This document shows positions 1-8,080 of a stretch of DNA of 32,917 bases, one piece after another. Each line of letters opens with the position of its first letter. Within the stretch, counting starts at the first letter, position 1. This DNA is from Ramlibacter sp. Lineage in GTDB: Bacteria > Pseudomonadota > Gammaproteobacteria > Burkholderiales > Burkholderiaceae_C. The notes beneath the pieces are model-generated. The model worked only from the letters and a program-made list of their open reading frames with translations, made no database searches and was not told the DNA's origin. A program made the translations under genes and the position numbers. Location of the stretch: assembly GCA_014376765.1 (NCBI GenBank), contig JACMQX010000091.1, positions 1 through 32,917 of the forward strand, in the 5' to 3' direction.

Positions 1-86
1 ACTTTCTTTGCCGGAGCTGCTTTCTTTGCGGGTGCAGCCTTTTTGGCGGGGGCTTTTTTAGCCGGAGCTTTTTTCGCAGTTGCCAT
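1..86 (-). CDS. Histone H1-like Ala/Lys/Pro-rich DNA-binding protein, 5' end only
   Basis: The reverse strand starts with ATG at 86 and reads M-A-T-A-K-K-A-P-A-K-K followed by further (K)KAPAKKA-type repeats until it runs off the window edge. An AGAAGGA ribosome binding site lies a few bases upstream of the ATG. Such Lys/Ala/Pro repeat tails occur in betaproteobacterial histone H1-like proteins and in HU proteins with basic extensions; they bind DNA without sequence specificity and compact the nucleoid. Only 28 residues are visible, so the choice between a pure H1-like protein and a tailed HU cannot be made here. Confidence 0.8.
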   Translation of the reverse strand, partial: MATAKKAPAKKAPAKKAAPAKKAAPAKK

Positions 87-151
87 GATTGATTTTCCTT
101 CTAGAAGTTGATTAATCACCAGCGAAGAACTGCTTCTCCACCGGCAAGGCG

Positions 152-180
152 ATGCTACTGGAGAAAAACGCTGCTTCCAA
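152..180 (-). promoter_or_regulatory. Putative sigma70 promoter of the histone-like gene
   Basis: On the reverse strand a TTGGAA -35 element (180-175) and a TAGCAT -10 element (157-152) are separated by exactly 17 bases. Transcription would start near 145 and leave a leader of about 58 bases before the ATG at 86. Both elements match the consensus at most positions; activity is inferred. The rest of 87-261 holds no gene, only an A6/T6 palindrome at 183-199. Confidence 0.45.
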
Positions 181-261
181 GCGAAAAAACACTTTTTTCA
201 CTCTGACGCGCAGTGATTTCTCCTCTGGCGTGCTCACTTGGCCGGCGCATCACGCAAAAGC

Positions 262-960
262 TCAATGCTTTTTGCCTGACCCGAGGATGAGAAAAACGCC
301 CGCGAGGATCACCGCGCATGACAACCATTCGGCACGCGTCACCACTTCATTGCCCAACGTCACGCCAAGAAAAAGTGCGATCAAGGGGTTCACAAACGCA
401 TAGCTGGTGGCCGTGGCGGAGGGCGAATGCGCCAGCAAATCCAGGCAAGCACTGAAGGCGATGAGCGAGCCGAACAGCAACAGGTAGCGCCACGCGAGCA
501 CGATAGATGCGGTGCATCACCGCTGGAAGTTGCTCACCCAGTGCAAGAGATATCAACATCAACACCGCGTCACCACACAACATTTCTCTCGCAAAGCCGA
601 AAGGCCCGTGAGCGAGCGGCAGCCGCGTTGTCGACAGCACAGAACCCAGCGACCATGCCAGGGCCCCGCCTGCAATGCAGGCCAAGCCGGCGGGCGCAGC
701 AAAAAAAGTTGGCGCACGCATGAGCAAGGCAACGCCCGAGAGCCCCAGTGCCATGCCGCCCAAATCGAGCCGGCTGCCGCGCCAGCCGAACAGGACGCCC
801 CAGCCGCACGCCATCATCGGCATCACCGCAATGAAGGTGGCGATCAGGCCCTGGCCGATGGTGGCGGACGCTGTGGCGACCATTCCCGTGCCGCCGCCGG
901 GCATCAGCGCACCCACGATGAAAGCGTTGCGCCAATGCGTCAATGTCGGTAACGGATGAC
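262..960 (-). pseudogene. EamA/DMT exporter (YedA-like), truncated and frameshifted
   Basis: Reverse-strand sequence from about 960 to 262 encodes most of a ten-helix EamA-family exporter resembling YedA, but in two frames. The first part (about 960-505) includes WRNAFIVGALM and later GFAREMLCGDAVLMLISLALGEQLPA. The second part (501-262) continues as VLAWRYLLLFGSLIAFSA and ends with the typical ATSYAFVNPLIALFLG segment. A one- or two-base shift between about 500 and 530 separates them. The family's N-terminal 60-65 residues (first two helices) are missing: homology begins at the GHPLPTLTHWRNA segment, next to the truncated Lrp remnant on the other strand. A functional product is very unlikely. 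The frameshift could be a sequencing error, but the lost N-terminus cannot. Confidence 0.8.
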
Positions 961-1354
961 CCTCCCCAGCCAGCCTGAAGTGACGGAGCGGGTGCGCAAG
1001 CTCGAGCTCACCGGCGTCATCAAGGGTTACCGCGACCAAGTGGACTAGCAGCGCCTCGACTACGGCATCCGCGCGATCGTGCGGGTAGCCAGGGCCGAGT
1101 ACGCGCGTGTGGTCAAGCTGGCGGAGCAAACGCCCGAGGTTATCAATGCGTGGAACCTGACGGGTGAGGACAGCTGGGTCATGGAGATCGCGGTAATCGA
1201 TGTGCGGCACCTGGATGCGGTGGTCACCAGGTTTTGTATCCTTACCGAAACCTCAACCTGTATCGTGCTCAATGCGGCGCGGGAGAACGCGGCGGTGTTG
1301 CCGGCGCGGCGGCAACACATCAAACCATCCATCAGGAAAGTCACCGGAAAATGA
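956..1354 (+). pseudogene. Lrp/AsnC-family regulator remnant (HTH lost, internal stop)
   Basis: The forward strand encodes an Lrp/AsnC pattern: SQPEVTERVRKLELTGVIKGY (end of the recognition helix and the wing) from about 968, then an in-frame TAG at about 1046-1048. The frame continues through YGIRAIVRV, AEQTPEVINAWNLTGEDSW and FCILTETSTCIVLNAA, which match the RAM effector-binding domain. Most of the N-terminal helix-turn-helix is absent. The ATG at 956 is probably fortuitous, since it lies in the junction with the opposite transporter remnant. The reading frame ends in a TGA overlapping the ATG of rraA. Lrp-type genes often sit divergent from EamA exporters, so this was probably the exporter's regulator. 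It should be inactive. Confidence 0.8.
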
Positions 1355-1848
1355 AGACCTCTTTTGCGACCTGCGATTTTTGCGATCTCTACAAAAGCGA
1401 CACGACGGGATCGTTTCGCGTGTTGCCGCCGGTGTTCAGGGACTTTGGCGCGGTGCTGAAATTCAGCGGACCCGTCGCAACGGTCAAATGCCATGAGGAC
1501 AACACGCTGGTGAAGGCGGCGGTGGATTCGCCGGGCGAGGGCAGGGTGCTGGTGGTTGACGGCGGTGGTTCTTTGCGCCGGGCACTGCTGGGCGGCAACC
1601 TTGGGGCTGCGGCTGCAAGAAATGGCTGGGCCGGTGTGGTGATTGACGGTTGCGTGCGCGATGTTGCGGAACTTGCAACTCACAAGACAGGGATACGCGC
1701 AATCGCCGCCATGCCGCTACCGACGGAAAAGCGCAATGAGGGCCAGCGCGACGTGGCGGTTCAGGTCCAGGGTGTATGGGTACATCCCGGCGACTGGCTC
1801 TACGCTGATGAAGACGGCATCGTGATCAGTGCACAGGCTTTGAACTGA
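1351..1848 (+). CDS. rraA: RraA-family protein (RNase E regulator / HMG aldolase family)
   Basis: This 165-residue protein has the family length and the conserved core GGNLGAAAARNGWAGVVIDG followed by CVRDVAEL. The R-D pair in that core binds substrate and metal in the 4-hydroxy-4-methyl-2-oxoglutarate aldolase members. RraA homologues either bind RNase E and lower its activity or act as class II pyruvate aldolases; sequence alone does not decide which. ATG 1351 is chosen because it gives the standard N-terminus (KTSFATCDFCDLY), has AGGAAAG upstream, and matches family length, whereas an upstream in-frame start would add 39 unrelated residues. It overlaps the stop of the Lrp remnant by ATGA, so it may once have been co-translated with that regulator. 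Confidence 0.9.
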   Translation: MKTSFATCDFCDLYKSDTTGSFRVLPPVFRDFGAVLKFSGPVATVKCHEDNTLVKAAVDSPGEGRVLVVDGGGSLRRALLGGNLGAAAARNGWAGVVIDGCVRDVAELATHKTGIRAIAAMPLPTEKRNEGQRDVAVQVQGVWVHPGDWLYADEDGIVISAQALN

Positions 1849-2782
1849 GGTCTTGCTTTGCAGGCAAGGTGGCCAAGACCACGCCTGTCAACGCGACGGC
1901 AAAGGCGAGCAACTGGACGCTGGCCATCTGCTCACCTAGCACCAACACCCCAACTACAGCGGCTGAAATCGGCAGCATCACGGTGAACACGCCAGCCTGG
2001 GAGGCGGGCACCCGTTTCAGTCCTGTCATCCAGAGCCATACCGTCCAGACGCTGGCGGCCAGCGCGTAGAACACCAGCAGCACCCAGATCGAGGCAGGCA
2101 CGGCACTGAAGTTGTATTGCAGCGCCACGTACACCCCAAATGGCGTGACCAGCAGGAAGCCCCAGAGATTGATCAGCGACGTGATGCGTTTGGGCCCGAG
2201 CGCGCCGGTCAGCTTCTTGCCGATGACTGCATAGGACGCCTCACACACGACCGCACCAAAAACCAGCAGGTTGCCCAGCAATGGGTTGCCTCCGCTGACG
2301 TCGCCCGCAGTAGAGGCAGCCTGCATGTGACCAGATTTCGACAGTGCGAGCAGGCCGATGCCAACGGCCCCACACGCGACGGCGGCCCAGGTGCGAAGCA
2401 GGATGCGCTCGCGAAGGAAGACCCAGCTCAGCAATGCAACCACGGCCGGGATGGACGCCAGGATCACGCCTGCGGACACGGCACTGGTCATGCTCACGCC
2501 GTAAAGCATGCAGATGGAGAACAGGAAGTTGCCAAGAAAGGACTCCAGAAAAACCAGTTGCCGGGTCCGCGTGGTCATGGGCAGCTCGGCGGGTGGCCTG
2601 CGCAGCCAGTGCATCATGGCCAGGCCGCCAATGCCAAATCGCAACCATGCCAGGAGAAACACCGGGAACACGGCGACCAGCGGTTTGGACAAGGCCACAT
2701 AACTGCCCACCAGAGCCATGCTGAGCGCCAGGCACGCATAGGCGGACAAGCGGCCAATGGGGGGTGTTGGGGGATGATTCAT
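1826..2782 (-). CDS. EamA/DMT-family membrane transporter
   Basis: This 318-residue protein has about ten predicted transmembrane helices in two EamA repeats. The first repeat runs from about residue 15 to 145 (LSMALVGSYVALSKP, then SVMTSAVSAGVILASIPAVVALLSW-like helices). The second runs from about 170 to 305 and ends with the VLVLGEQMASVQLLAFAVALTGVVLA pattern. The family exports amino acids and other metabolites; the substrate is unknown. ATG 2782 is preferred over 2806: it has a weak TTGAG site and avoids an eight-residue extension lacking any ribosome binding site. The 3' end overlaps the end of the convergent rraA by 23 bases. It is divergent from the gamma-glutamylcyclotransferase-like gene with only 38 bases between starts. 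It is intact, unlike the EamA remnant at 262-960. Confidence 0.88.
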   Translation of the reverse strand: MNHPPTPPIGRLSAYACLALSMALVGSYVALSKPLVAVFPVFLLAWLRFGIGGLAMMHWLRRPPAELPMTTRTRQLVFLESFLGNFLFSICMLYGVSMTSAVSAGVILASIPAVVALLSWVFLRERILLRTWAAVACGAVGIGLLALSKSGHMQAASTAGDVSGGNPLLGNLLVFGAVVCEASYAVIGKKLTGALGPKRITSLINLWGFLLVTPFGVYVALQYNFSAVPASIWVLLVFYALAASVWTVWLWMTGLKRVPASQAGVFTVMLPISAAVVGVLVLGEQMASVQLLAFAVALTGVVLATLPAKQDLSSKPVH

Positions 2783-2820
2783 TAAACTCAAGCAGACCGA
2801 CCGCATTGAAAAAACGCATC

Positions 2821-3210
2821 ATGCCCGAAGCTACTTTTTGCCATGTTTTTGTCTATGGCACCCTGCGCAAGGGCGAAGCCAACGACATCCATCTGTTAAG
2901 CCCTGCGCCAGTCTTTGTGGGCAGAGGCACCATCGCCGGCGCGCTCTACCAGCTGGGCTGGTACCCCGGCCTGATTCTGGGCGGGGAAGGCAGGGTGGTG
3001 GGCGAGGTCTACCGGATCACGCCCCAACTCGAACGCCGGCTTGACGAGATCGAAGAGGTCTACCCTGCGCCTACCAACGAGTATTTCAAGCAGCGGGTTG
3101 AGGTGGAGGTGGATGACGTTGTGTTCAGTTGCATCGTTTATGAGATCAACCCGGATCGGGTCGCAGGCAAGCCTTTGCTGGCTGGGGGCGACTGGGTGGC
3201 CAGGCACTGA
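2821..3210 (+). CDS. Gamma-glutamylcyclotransferase-like (AIG2/YtfP family) protein
   Basis: This 129-residue protein carries the family's N-terminal motif VFVYGTLRKGEAN. It continues with a glycine-rich strand (LGWYPGLILGGEGRVVGEVY) and an acidic ERRLDEIEEVY segment; a glutamate in this region is catalytic in gamma-glutamyl cyclotransferases. The fold converts gamma-glutamyl amino acids or amines to 5-oxoproline and free amine, but many bacterial members are uncharacterised. ATG 2821 starts directly before the conserved strand; the in-frame extension to 2764 adds residues not expected in the family. It stands alone between the divergent EamA gene and the aceA promoter region. Confidence 0.82.
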   Translation: MPEATFCHVFVYGTLRKGEANDIHLLSPAPVFVGRGTIAGALYQLGWYPGLILGGEGRVVGEVYRITPQLERRLDEIEEVYPAPTNEYFKQRVEVEVDDVVFSCIVYEINPDRVAGKPLLAGGDWVARH

Positions 3211-3269
3211 CCAAGCCGTTTCAGCATTCAGAAATTTCTTTTCGCTATGTGAAAACGTAAAATGCTGCG

Positions 3270-3310
3270 ATGCAAGATTTTTTCTCAATATGAGAAATGA
3301 AATTTTGCAT
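3270..3310 (+). promoter_or_regulatory. Imperfect ~41-bp palindrome upstream of aceA (putative operator)
   Basis: A TTTCTCA / TGAGAAA inverted repeat (3281-3287 and 3291-3297) with a three-base centre is nested inside a wider dyad. The outer arms ATGCAAGATTT (3270-3280) and AAATTTTGCAT (about 3300-3310) are also inversely related, offset by two bases. A further copy of TGAGAAAT follows at 3311-3318, and a related CAGAAATTTC lies near 3230. The surrounding 3211-3477 region is AT-rich and gene-free and must hold the aceA promoter. The size and nesting suggest a binding site for a dimeric or tetrameric regulator of the glyoxylate shunt; the protein is not identifiable from this window. Confidence 0.55.
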
Positions 3311-3477
3311 TGAGAAATTTTTTTTCTAAGTCGTTGATTTACATAGCTTTAATTTATATCTTATATAAGACATAAGAGCTTCCCAAACTCTTGTAGAAGA
3401 CTTAAAGTTCTTTCACCGGCACAACGTTTGCATGAGCAACGGGAAGCCCACCTCTCAATCAACCCTGGAGTGCACAC

Positions 3478-4782
<1,305 letters not shown>

Positions 4783-4807
4783 TTTCCCCAGGGGACAATC
4801 GGCAAAA

Positions 4808-4836
4808 GCCCGCCGGCGATCCCGGCGGGCTTTTTT
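4808..4836 (+). terminator. Rho-independent terminator of aceA
   Basis: A perfect nine-base-pair GC stem (GCCCGCCGG at 4808-4816 with CCGGCGGGC at 4822-4830) encloses a five-base loop and is followed directly by six T (4831-4836). It lies 26 bases after the aceA stop codon. Confidence 0.93.
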
Positions 4837-4889
4837 AATGACGGGTTTCGTCGTAGAGTAGGGGCGCTTCGAAACCTCAAGGAGAAGTC

Positions 4890-5078
4890 ATGAATGAAGG
4901 TACGGTTGCAATCAAACGACAGGCCTGCCCCGACTGCCAAGGAACGGGTGAGCTGCACATTGAGAGCGAAAACATCACTGAGGATTTCGAGGTTGAAAAG
5001 CAGACCGTGATCGCGCAGTGCCCGCGCTGCCAGGGCCTCGGCTTCCTGCTGTCGGGCAATGGCGGCGCAAACGGTTAA
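4890..5078 (+). CDS. Small double CxxCxGxG zinc-binding protein
   Basis: A 62-residue protein with two cysteine motifs, CPDCQGTG (about residues 13-20) and CPRCQGLG (about 44-51), separated by an acidic beta-like stretch. Two CxxCxGxG motifs are the unit of the DnaJ zinc-binding domain, where two such motifs together hold one zinc ion. The protein therefore probably folds as one isolated DnaJ-type zinc centre with no J domain. An AAGGAGAAG ribosome binding site precedes ATG 4890, supporting it as a real gene. It sits between the aceA terminator and the thrS leader. Function is unknown; it could be a chaperone-like or nucleic-acid-binding mini-protein. Confidence 0.75.
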   Translation: MNEGTVAIKRQACPDCQGTGELHIESENITEDFEVEKQTVIAQCPRCQGLGFLLSGNGGANG

Positions 5079-5098
5079 AATTGCAAGGCAATATTGTT

Positions 5099-5104
5099 TA
5101 TAAA
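5099..5104 (+). promoter_or_regulatory. Possible -10 element for the thrS leader transcript
   Basis: TATAAA at 5099-5104 follows an AT-rich stretch, with a poor TTAAAA at 5075-5080 about 18 bases upstream as the only -35 candidate. A start near 5111 would place the leader peptide ATG (5127) a short distance downstream. The -35 is weak, so this is tentative; transcription could also come from the zinc-protein gene. Confidence 0.3.
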
Positions 5105-5126
5105 GAGCGGGAAAGGCACCCTGGTT

Positions 5127-5177
5127 ATGACACCGCGAACTACACCGACAGGTTTTGCCGGCCCCTTGGGCAGGTAG
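5127..5177 (+). CDS. Threonine-rich leader peptide of thrS (attenuator peptide)
   Basis: A 16-residue reading frame, MTPRTTPTGFAGPLGR, precedes thrS. Four of its first eight residues are threonine (codons at 5130, 5139, 5142 and 5148). GGAAAGG at 5110-5116 lies about ten bases before the ATG. The Thr codons overlap RNA segment 1 (5134-5143), which can pair with segment 2 (5174-5182) across the leader stop codon TAG (5175-5177). This is the design of amino-acid leader peptides such as TrpL and PheM: the ribosome stalls when charged tRNA-Thr is scarce. Too short for ordinary gene calling; evidence is codon content plus the RNA architecture described for 5224-5249. Confidence 0.7.
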   Translation: MTPRTTPTGFAGPLGR

Positions 5178-5223
5178 TCGCGCTGCCATCAGGTCAGCCG
5201 GGTCGTACCGGTCTTCCCATCAC

Positions 5224-5249
5224 AAGCGCGGCCCCAGCCGCGCTTTTTT
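5224..5249 (+). terminator. Attenuator terminator in the thrS leader, with antiterminator alternative
   Basis: The stem AAGCGCGGC (5224-5232) with GCCGCGCTT (5237-5245) has nine perfect pairs, a CCCA loop and a T run to 5249, and lies 21 bases before the thrS ATG. Its left arm (5225-5232) can instead pair with 5177-5184, starting at the last base of the leader stop codon: eight pairs including one G-U. That upstream segment can in turn pair with 5134-5143 inside the Thr codons: nine pairs with one bulged A. These are the 1:2, 2:3 and 3:4 helices of a classical attenuator. Stalling at Thr codons frees segment 2 and favours readthrough into thrS; finishing the peptide covers segment 2 and favours termination. 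Confidence 0.75.
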
Positions 5250-5270
5250 CATTGTTCTCCTCCTATTCAA

Positions 5271-7178
5271 ATGATCCAAATCACGCTTCCTGACGGTTCC
5301 AAACGCGAGTATCCCGGTCCGGTCACAGTGGCCGACGTGGCGGCGTCCATTGGCGCGGGCCTTGCCAAGGCCGCTCTGGCCGGCAAGGTCGACGGCAAGG
5401 TGGTGGACACCAGCTTCACGATTTCGCAGGACAGCCCCTTGTCCATCATCACGGCCAGGGACGCAGAAGGTCTGGATGTCATTCGCCACTCAGCCGCGCA
5501 TTTGCTGGCCTACGCGGTGAAGGAGTTGTTCCCCGACGTCCAGGTCACGATCGGGCCGGTGATTGAGAACGGTTTTTTCTACGACTTTTCGTATAAGCGC
5601 CCCTTCACCCCGGAGGACCTGGCGGCGATTGAAAAGCGTATGAGCGAACTGGCGGCCAAAGATGAGCCCGTCACGCGGCGCGTTTTGCCGCGCGATGAAG
5701 CCGTTGCGCATTTCAAGGAAATCGGCGAGCACTACAAGGCGGAGATCATCGCGAGCATCCCTGCCAATGAAGATGTGTCGTTGTACCGTGAAGGTTCTTT
5801 CGAAGACCTCTGCCGCGGCCCGCACGTACCCAGCACCGGCAAGCTGAAATTCTTCAAGCTCATGAAGCTGGCCGGCGCCTACTGGCGTGGGGATCATCGC
5901 AACGAAATGCTGCAACGAATCTATGGCACGGCCTGGGCCACCAAAGATGACCTGCAGCAGTACCTCACGATGCTGGAAGAAGCTGAAAAGCGCGATCACC
6001 GCAAGCTGGGGCGGGAGCTGGACCTGTTCCACATGGAGGACACGGCCCCCGGCCTCGTCTTCTGGCACCCCAAGGGGTGGTCGCTGTGGCAGCAGGTCGA
6101 ACAATACATGCGGCATGTTTACCAAGACAACGGCTATCAGGAAGTCAAGGGTCCGCAGATCCTGGACAAGAGCCTGTGGGAGAAGACGGGCCACTGGGAC
6201 AACTACCGCGACAACATGTTCACGACGGAAAGCGAGAAGCGTCAGTACGCCCTGAAGCCCATGAATTGCCCGGGTCATGTGCTGATCTTCAAACAGGGCA
6301 TCAAGAGCTACCGCGACCTGCCGCTGCGCTATGGCGAATTCGGACAGTGCCACCGCAACGAGCCATCCGGTGCACTGCACGGCATCATGCGGGTGCGGGG
6401 CTTCACGCAGGACGACGGGCACATTTTCTGCACCGAGGACCAGATCCTCGACGAATGCGTCGCCTTCACCACCCTGCTGCAAAAGGTCTACAAGAACTTT
6501 GGCTTCAGCGACATCATCTACAAGGTTGCAACACGACCCGACAACCGTGTCGGCTCGGAAGCTTTGTGGGACAAGGCTGAACATGCAGTGATGGAAGCTC
6601 TTCGGTTGTCGGGTTGTGAGTTCACTATTTCTCCGGGGGATGGTGCTTTTTATGGTCCCAAGATCGAATACACGCTCAAGGACGCAATTGGCCGGCAGTG
6701 GCAGGTGGGCACCATGCAGGTTGACTTCAACACGGCCGAGCGCCTGGGCGGGGAGTTTGTGACGGAATCCAGTGAGCGTCAAAACCCGGTGATGCTGCAC
6801 CGGGCTATCGTCGGGAGCCTGGAGCGGTTCATTGGCATCCTGATTGAGCAGCATGCGGGCGCTATGCCGGCTTGGCTCGCGCCCAAGCAGGTATCGGTCC
6901 TCAACATCACCGACTCTCAGGCCGATTACGCGCGGGAGGTGGCCAAAACGCTGCAAAATCAAGGGCTTAGGGTGGACCTTGATCTGCGCAACGAGAAAAT
7001 TACGTATAAAATACGCGAGCATTCAATGCAAAAGCTGCCGTACATCCTCGTCGTGGGCGAGAAAGAGAAAGCAGCAGGTGCCGTTGCAGTGCGCGCCCGG
7101 GGCAACATTGACCTCGGTGTGATGTCCCTCGATGCGTTTGCGCAAAAAATCGCTGGTGACGTCGCTGACAAGTGTTGA
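5271..7178 (+). CDS. thrS: Threonyl-tRNA synthetase
   Basis: This class II synthetase attaches threonine to tRNA-Thr in the cytoplasm. Its 635 residues match the bacterial enzyme. Domains in order: TGS (about 1-62), the editing domain with [16 protein letters not shown] (about 72-225), the catalytic core with [10 protein letters not shown] (a zinc-binding Cys) and motif 2 around [19 protein letters not shown], motif 3 in [21 protein letters not shown], and a C-terminal anticodon-binding domain with [22 protein letters not shown]. The start has CTCCT/AAA-type sequence upstream rather than a strong purine-rich site. It heads the thrS-infC-rpmI-rplT block and sits behind a Thr-codon attenuator, so expression probably rises when threonyl-tRNA is short. 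Confidence 0.98.
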   Translation: MIQITLPDGSKREYPGPVTVADVAASIGAGLAKAALAGKVDGKVVDTSFTISQDSPLSIITARDAEGLDVIRHSAAHLLAYAVKELFPDVQVTIGPVIENGFFYDFSYKRPFTPEDLAAIEKRMSELAAKDEPVTRRVLPRDEAVAHFKEIGEHYKAEIIASIPANEDVSLYREGSFEDLCRGPHVPSTGKLKFFKLMKLAGAYWRGDHRNEMLQRIYGTAWATKDDLQQYLTMLEEAEKRDHRKLGRELDLFHMEDTAPGLVFWHPKGWSLWQQVEQYMRHVYQDNGYQEVKGPQILDKSLWEKTGHWDNYRDNMFTTESEKRQYALKPMNCPGHVLIFKQGIKSYRDLPLRYGEFGQCHRNEPSGALHGIMRVRGFTQDDGHIFCTEDQILDECVAFTTLLQKVYKNFGFSDIIYKVATRPDNRVGSEALWDKAEHAVMEALRLSGCEFTISPGDGAFYGPKIEYTLKDAIGRQWQVGTMQVDFNTAERLGGEFVTESSERQNPVMLHRAIVGSLERFIGILIEQHAGAMPAWLAPKQVSVLNITDSQADYAREVAKTLQNQGLRVDLDLRNEKITYKIREHSMQKLPYILVVGEKEKAAGAVAVRARGNIDLGVMSLDAFAQKIAGDVADKC

Positions 7179-7179
7179 A

Positions 7180-7216
7180 TTTGCATGCTGCAAAAGTTGA
7201 GTTTGCCTCCAGCAAA
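7180..7216 (+). promoter_or_regulatory. Two tandem TTTGC-N5-GCAAA dyads between thrS and infC
   Basis: Two 15-base dyads of identical architecture follow the thrS stop: TTTGC-ATGCT-GCAAA at 7180-7194 and TTTGC-CTCCA-GCAAA at 7202-7216. Their centres are 22 bases apart, close to two helical turns, as for paired operator sites. As RNA they would form two small hairpins. No T tract follows, so a terminator is unlikely. Function is unknown: a repressor or activator site for an infC promoter, or processing hairpins. Confidence 0.45.
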
Positions 7217-7279
7217 GTCGTCTTCGCACTCATGTAAGGCGGGCTCTGAAAGGGCTGCCGCTTGTTGCGTGTACCGCGC

Positions 7280-7305
7280 GGTTGTCGCCACAGGTTGTGG
7301 CAACC
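7280..7305 (+). promoter_or_regulatory. Hairpin just upstream of the infC ribosome binding site
   Basis: GGTTG (7280-7284) and CCACA (7288-7292) can pair with TGTGG (7296-7300) and CAACC (7301-7305), giving ten pairs with a three-base bulge and a three-base loop. It ends six bases before the AAGGA site of infC, so it could affect ribosome access or the separation of infC from thrS mRNA. Confidence 0.4.
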
Positions 7306-7323
7306 TTATGAAGGATTTGAACC

Positions 7324-7935
7324 ATCGCTACTGAATTTCGTGATCGTCGCCACCGCGAAGAACGCAAACACCGCCTGAACCGGGAAATCATGGCCCCGGA
7401 AGTCCGCCTCTCCGGCCCTGAAAACGAGCCGCTGGGTGTTGTCAGCATTTCCGAGGCCCTGCGTATGGCGGGCGAGCTGGACGTTGACCTGGTTGAAATT
7501 GCTGCCACGGCGAATCCGCCGGTCTGTCGATTGATGGATTACGGCAAGTTCAAATACCAGGAGCAGAAGAAGGCGGCCGAAGCCAAGGCTAAGCAGACGG
7601 TCATTGAAATCAAGGAAGTCAAATTCCGTCCCGGTACCGATGACGGCGACTACAACATCAAGATGCGCAACATCCGGCGCTTCCTGGGCGATGGCGACAA
7701 GTGCAAGATCACCTTGCGTTTTCGTGGGCGGGAAATCACGCACCAGGAAATCGGCATGGCTCTGCTGCAACGCATCCGCGATGAGTTGGCCGACCTGATC
7801 ATCGTCGAGCAGTTTCCGAAACTGGAAGGCCGCCAGATGATCATGATGATTGCTCCGGGCAAGAAAAAGCCAGGGGGTGGCAACACCAAACCCGCCGCTG
7901 AAGCACAGCAGGTCACGCCTGCAGCGGCGACGTAA
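7324..7935 (+). CDS. infC: Translation initiation factor IF-3 (ATC start codon)
   Basis: IF-3 binds the 30S subunit, prevents premature 50S joining and rejects non-canonical start codons. The product is 203 residues: an N-terminal domain ([19 protein letters not shown]), the lysine-rich linker with [18 protein letters not shown], and a C-terminal domain ([25 protein letters not shown]). It has an Ala/Pro-rich tail. The first ATG (7390) lies inside the N-terminal domain, so it cannot be the true start. In frame upstream, ATC at 7324 is preceded by AAGGA at 7311-7315 with eight bases of spacing and gives [21 protein letters not shown], the usual family N-terminus. Rare AUU/AUC starts on infC underlie its autoregulation in other proteobacteria, so the same control is likely. 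Confidence 0.95.
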   Translation: MATEFRDRRHREERKHRLNREIMAPEVRLSGPENEPLGVVSISEALRMAGELDVDLVEIAATANPPVCRLMDYGKFKYQEQKKAAEAKAKQTVIEIKEVKFRPGTDDGDYNIKMRNIRRFLGDGDKCKITLRFRGREITHQEIGMALLQRIRDELADLIIVEQFPKLEGRQMIMMIAPGKKKPGGGNTKPAAEAQQVTPAAAT

Positions 7936-7980
7936 GAAGAACAGGATCTGGCAGGTTTGGTCGCTTGCCGGTGAATCGCA

Positions 7981-8044
7981 TGAAGCCGCAAGGCTTCACG
8001 CAAAAAAGTGGCTCGGGGCCAACAAGGCTGCAAGTAGTTTGCAG
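7981..8044 (+). promoter_or_regulatory. Structured infC-rpmI leader (putative L20-type autoregulatory element)
   Basis: The 145-base gap before rpmI holds two clear hairpins. TGAAGCC (7981-7987) pairs perfectly with GGCTTCA (7992-7998) over a GCAA tetraloop of the GNRA class, and CTGCAA (8028-8033) pairs with TTGCAG (8039-8044). In gamma-proteobacteria and Bacillus, L20 represses the rpmI-rplT cistrons by binding structured RNA in this position. The hairpins seen here are compatible with a similar element, but homology to the known L20 sites cannot be shown by eye. Confidence 0.45.
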
Positions 8045-8080
8045 ACGCCTCACGAGCACAATCAAAGAAGGAGCATTTAC

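Noticed and set aside
1..86. Short tandem repeats at the left edge as a CRISPR or satellite array
   Set aside because: The repeats are KAPAKKA-type codons of the histone-like gene read on the reverse strand.
183..199. GAAAAAA-CAC-TTTTTTC palindrome as a terminator of the exporter remnant
   Set aside because: The stem is almost pure A-T with a three-base loop, so it is too unstable for a convincing terminator.
5490..7022. A 510-codon open frame on the reverse strand across thrS
   Set aside because: It lies wholly opposite the unmistakable thrS gene, lacks recognisable domains and is explained by GC-rich codon bias on the other strand.
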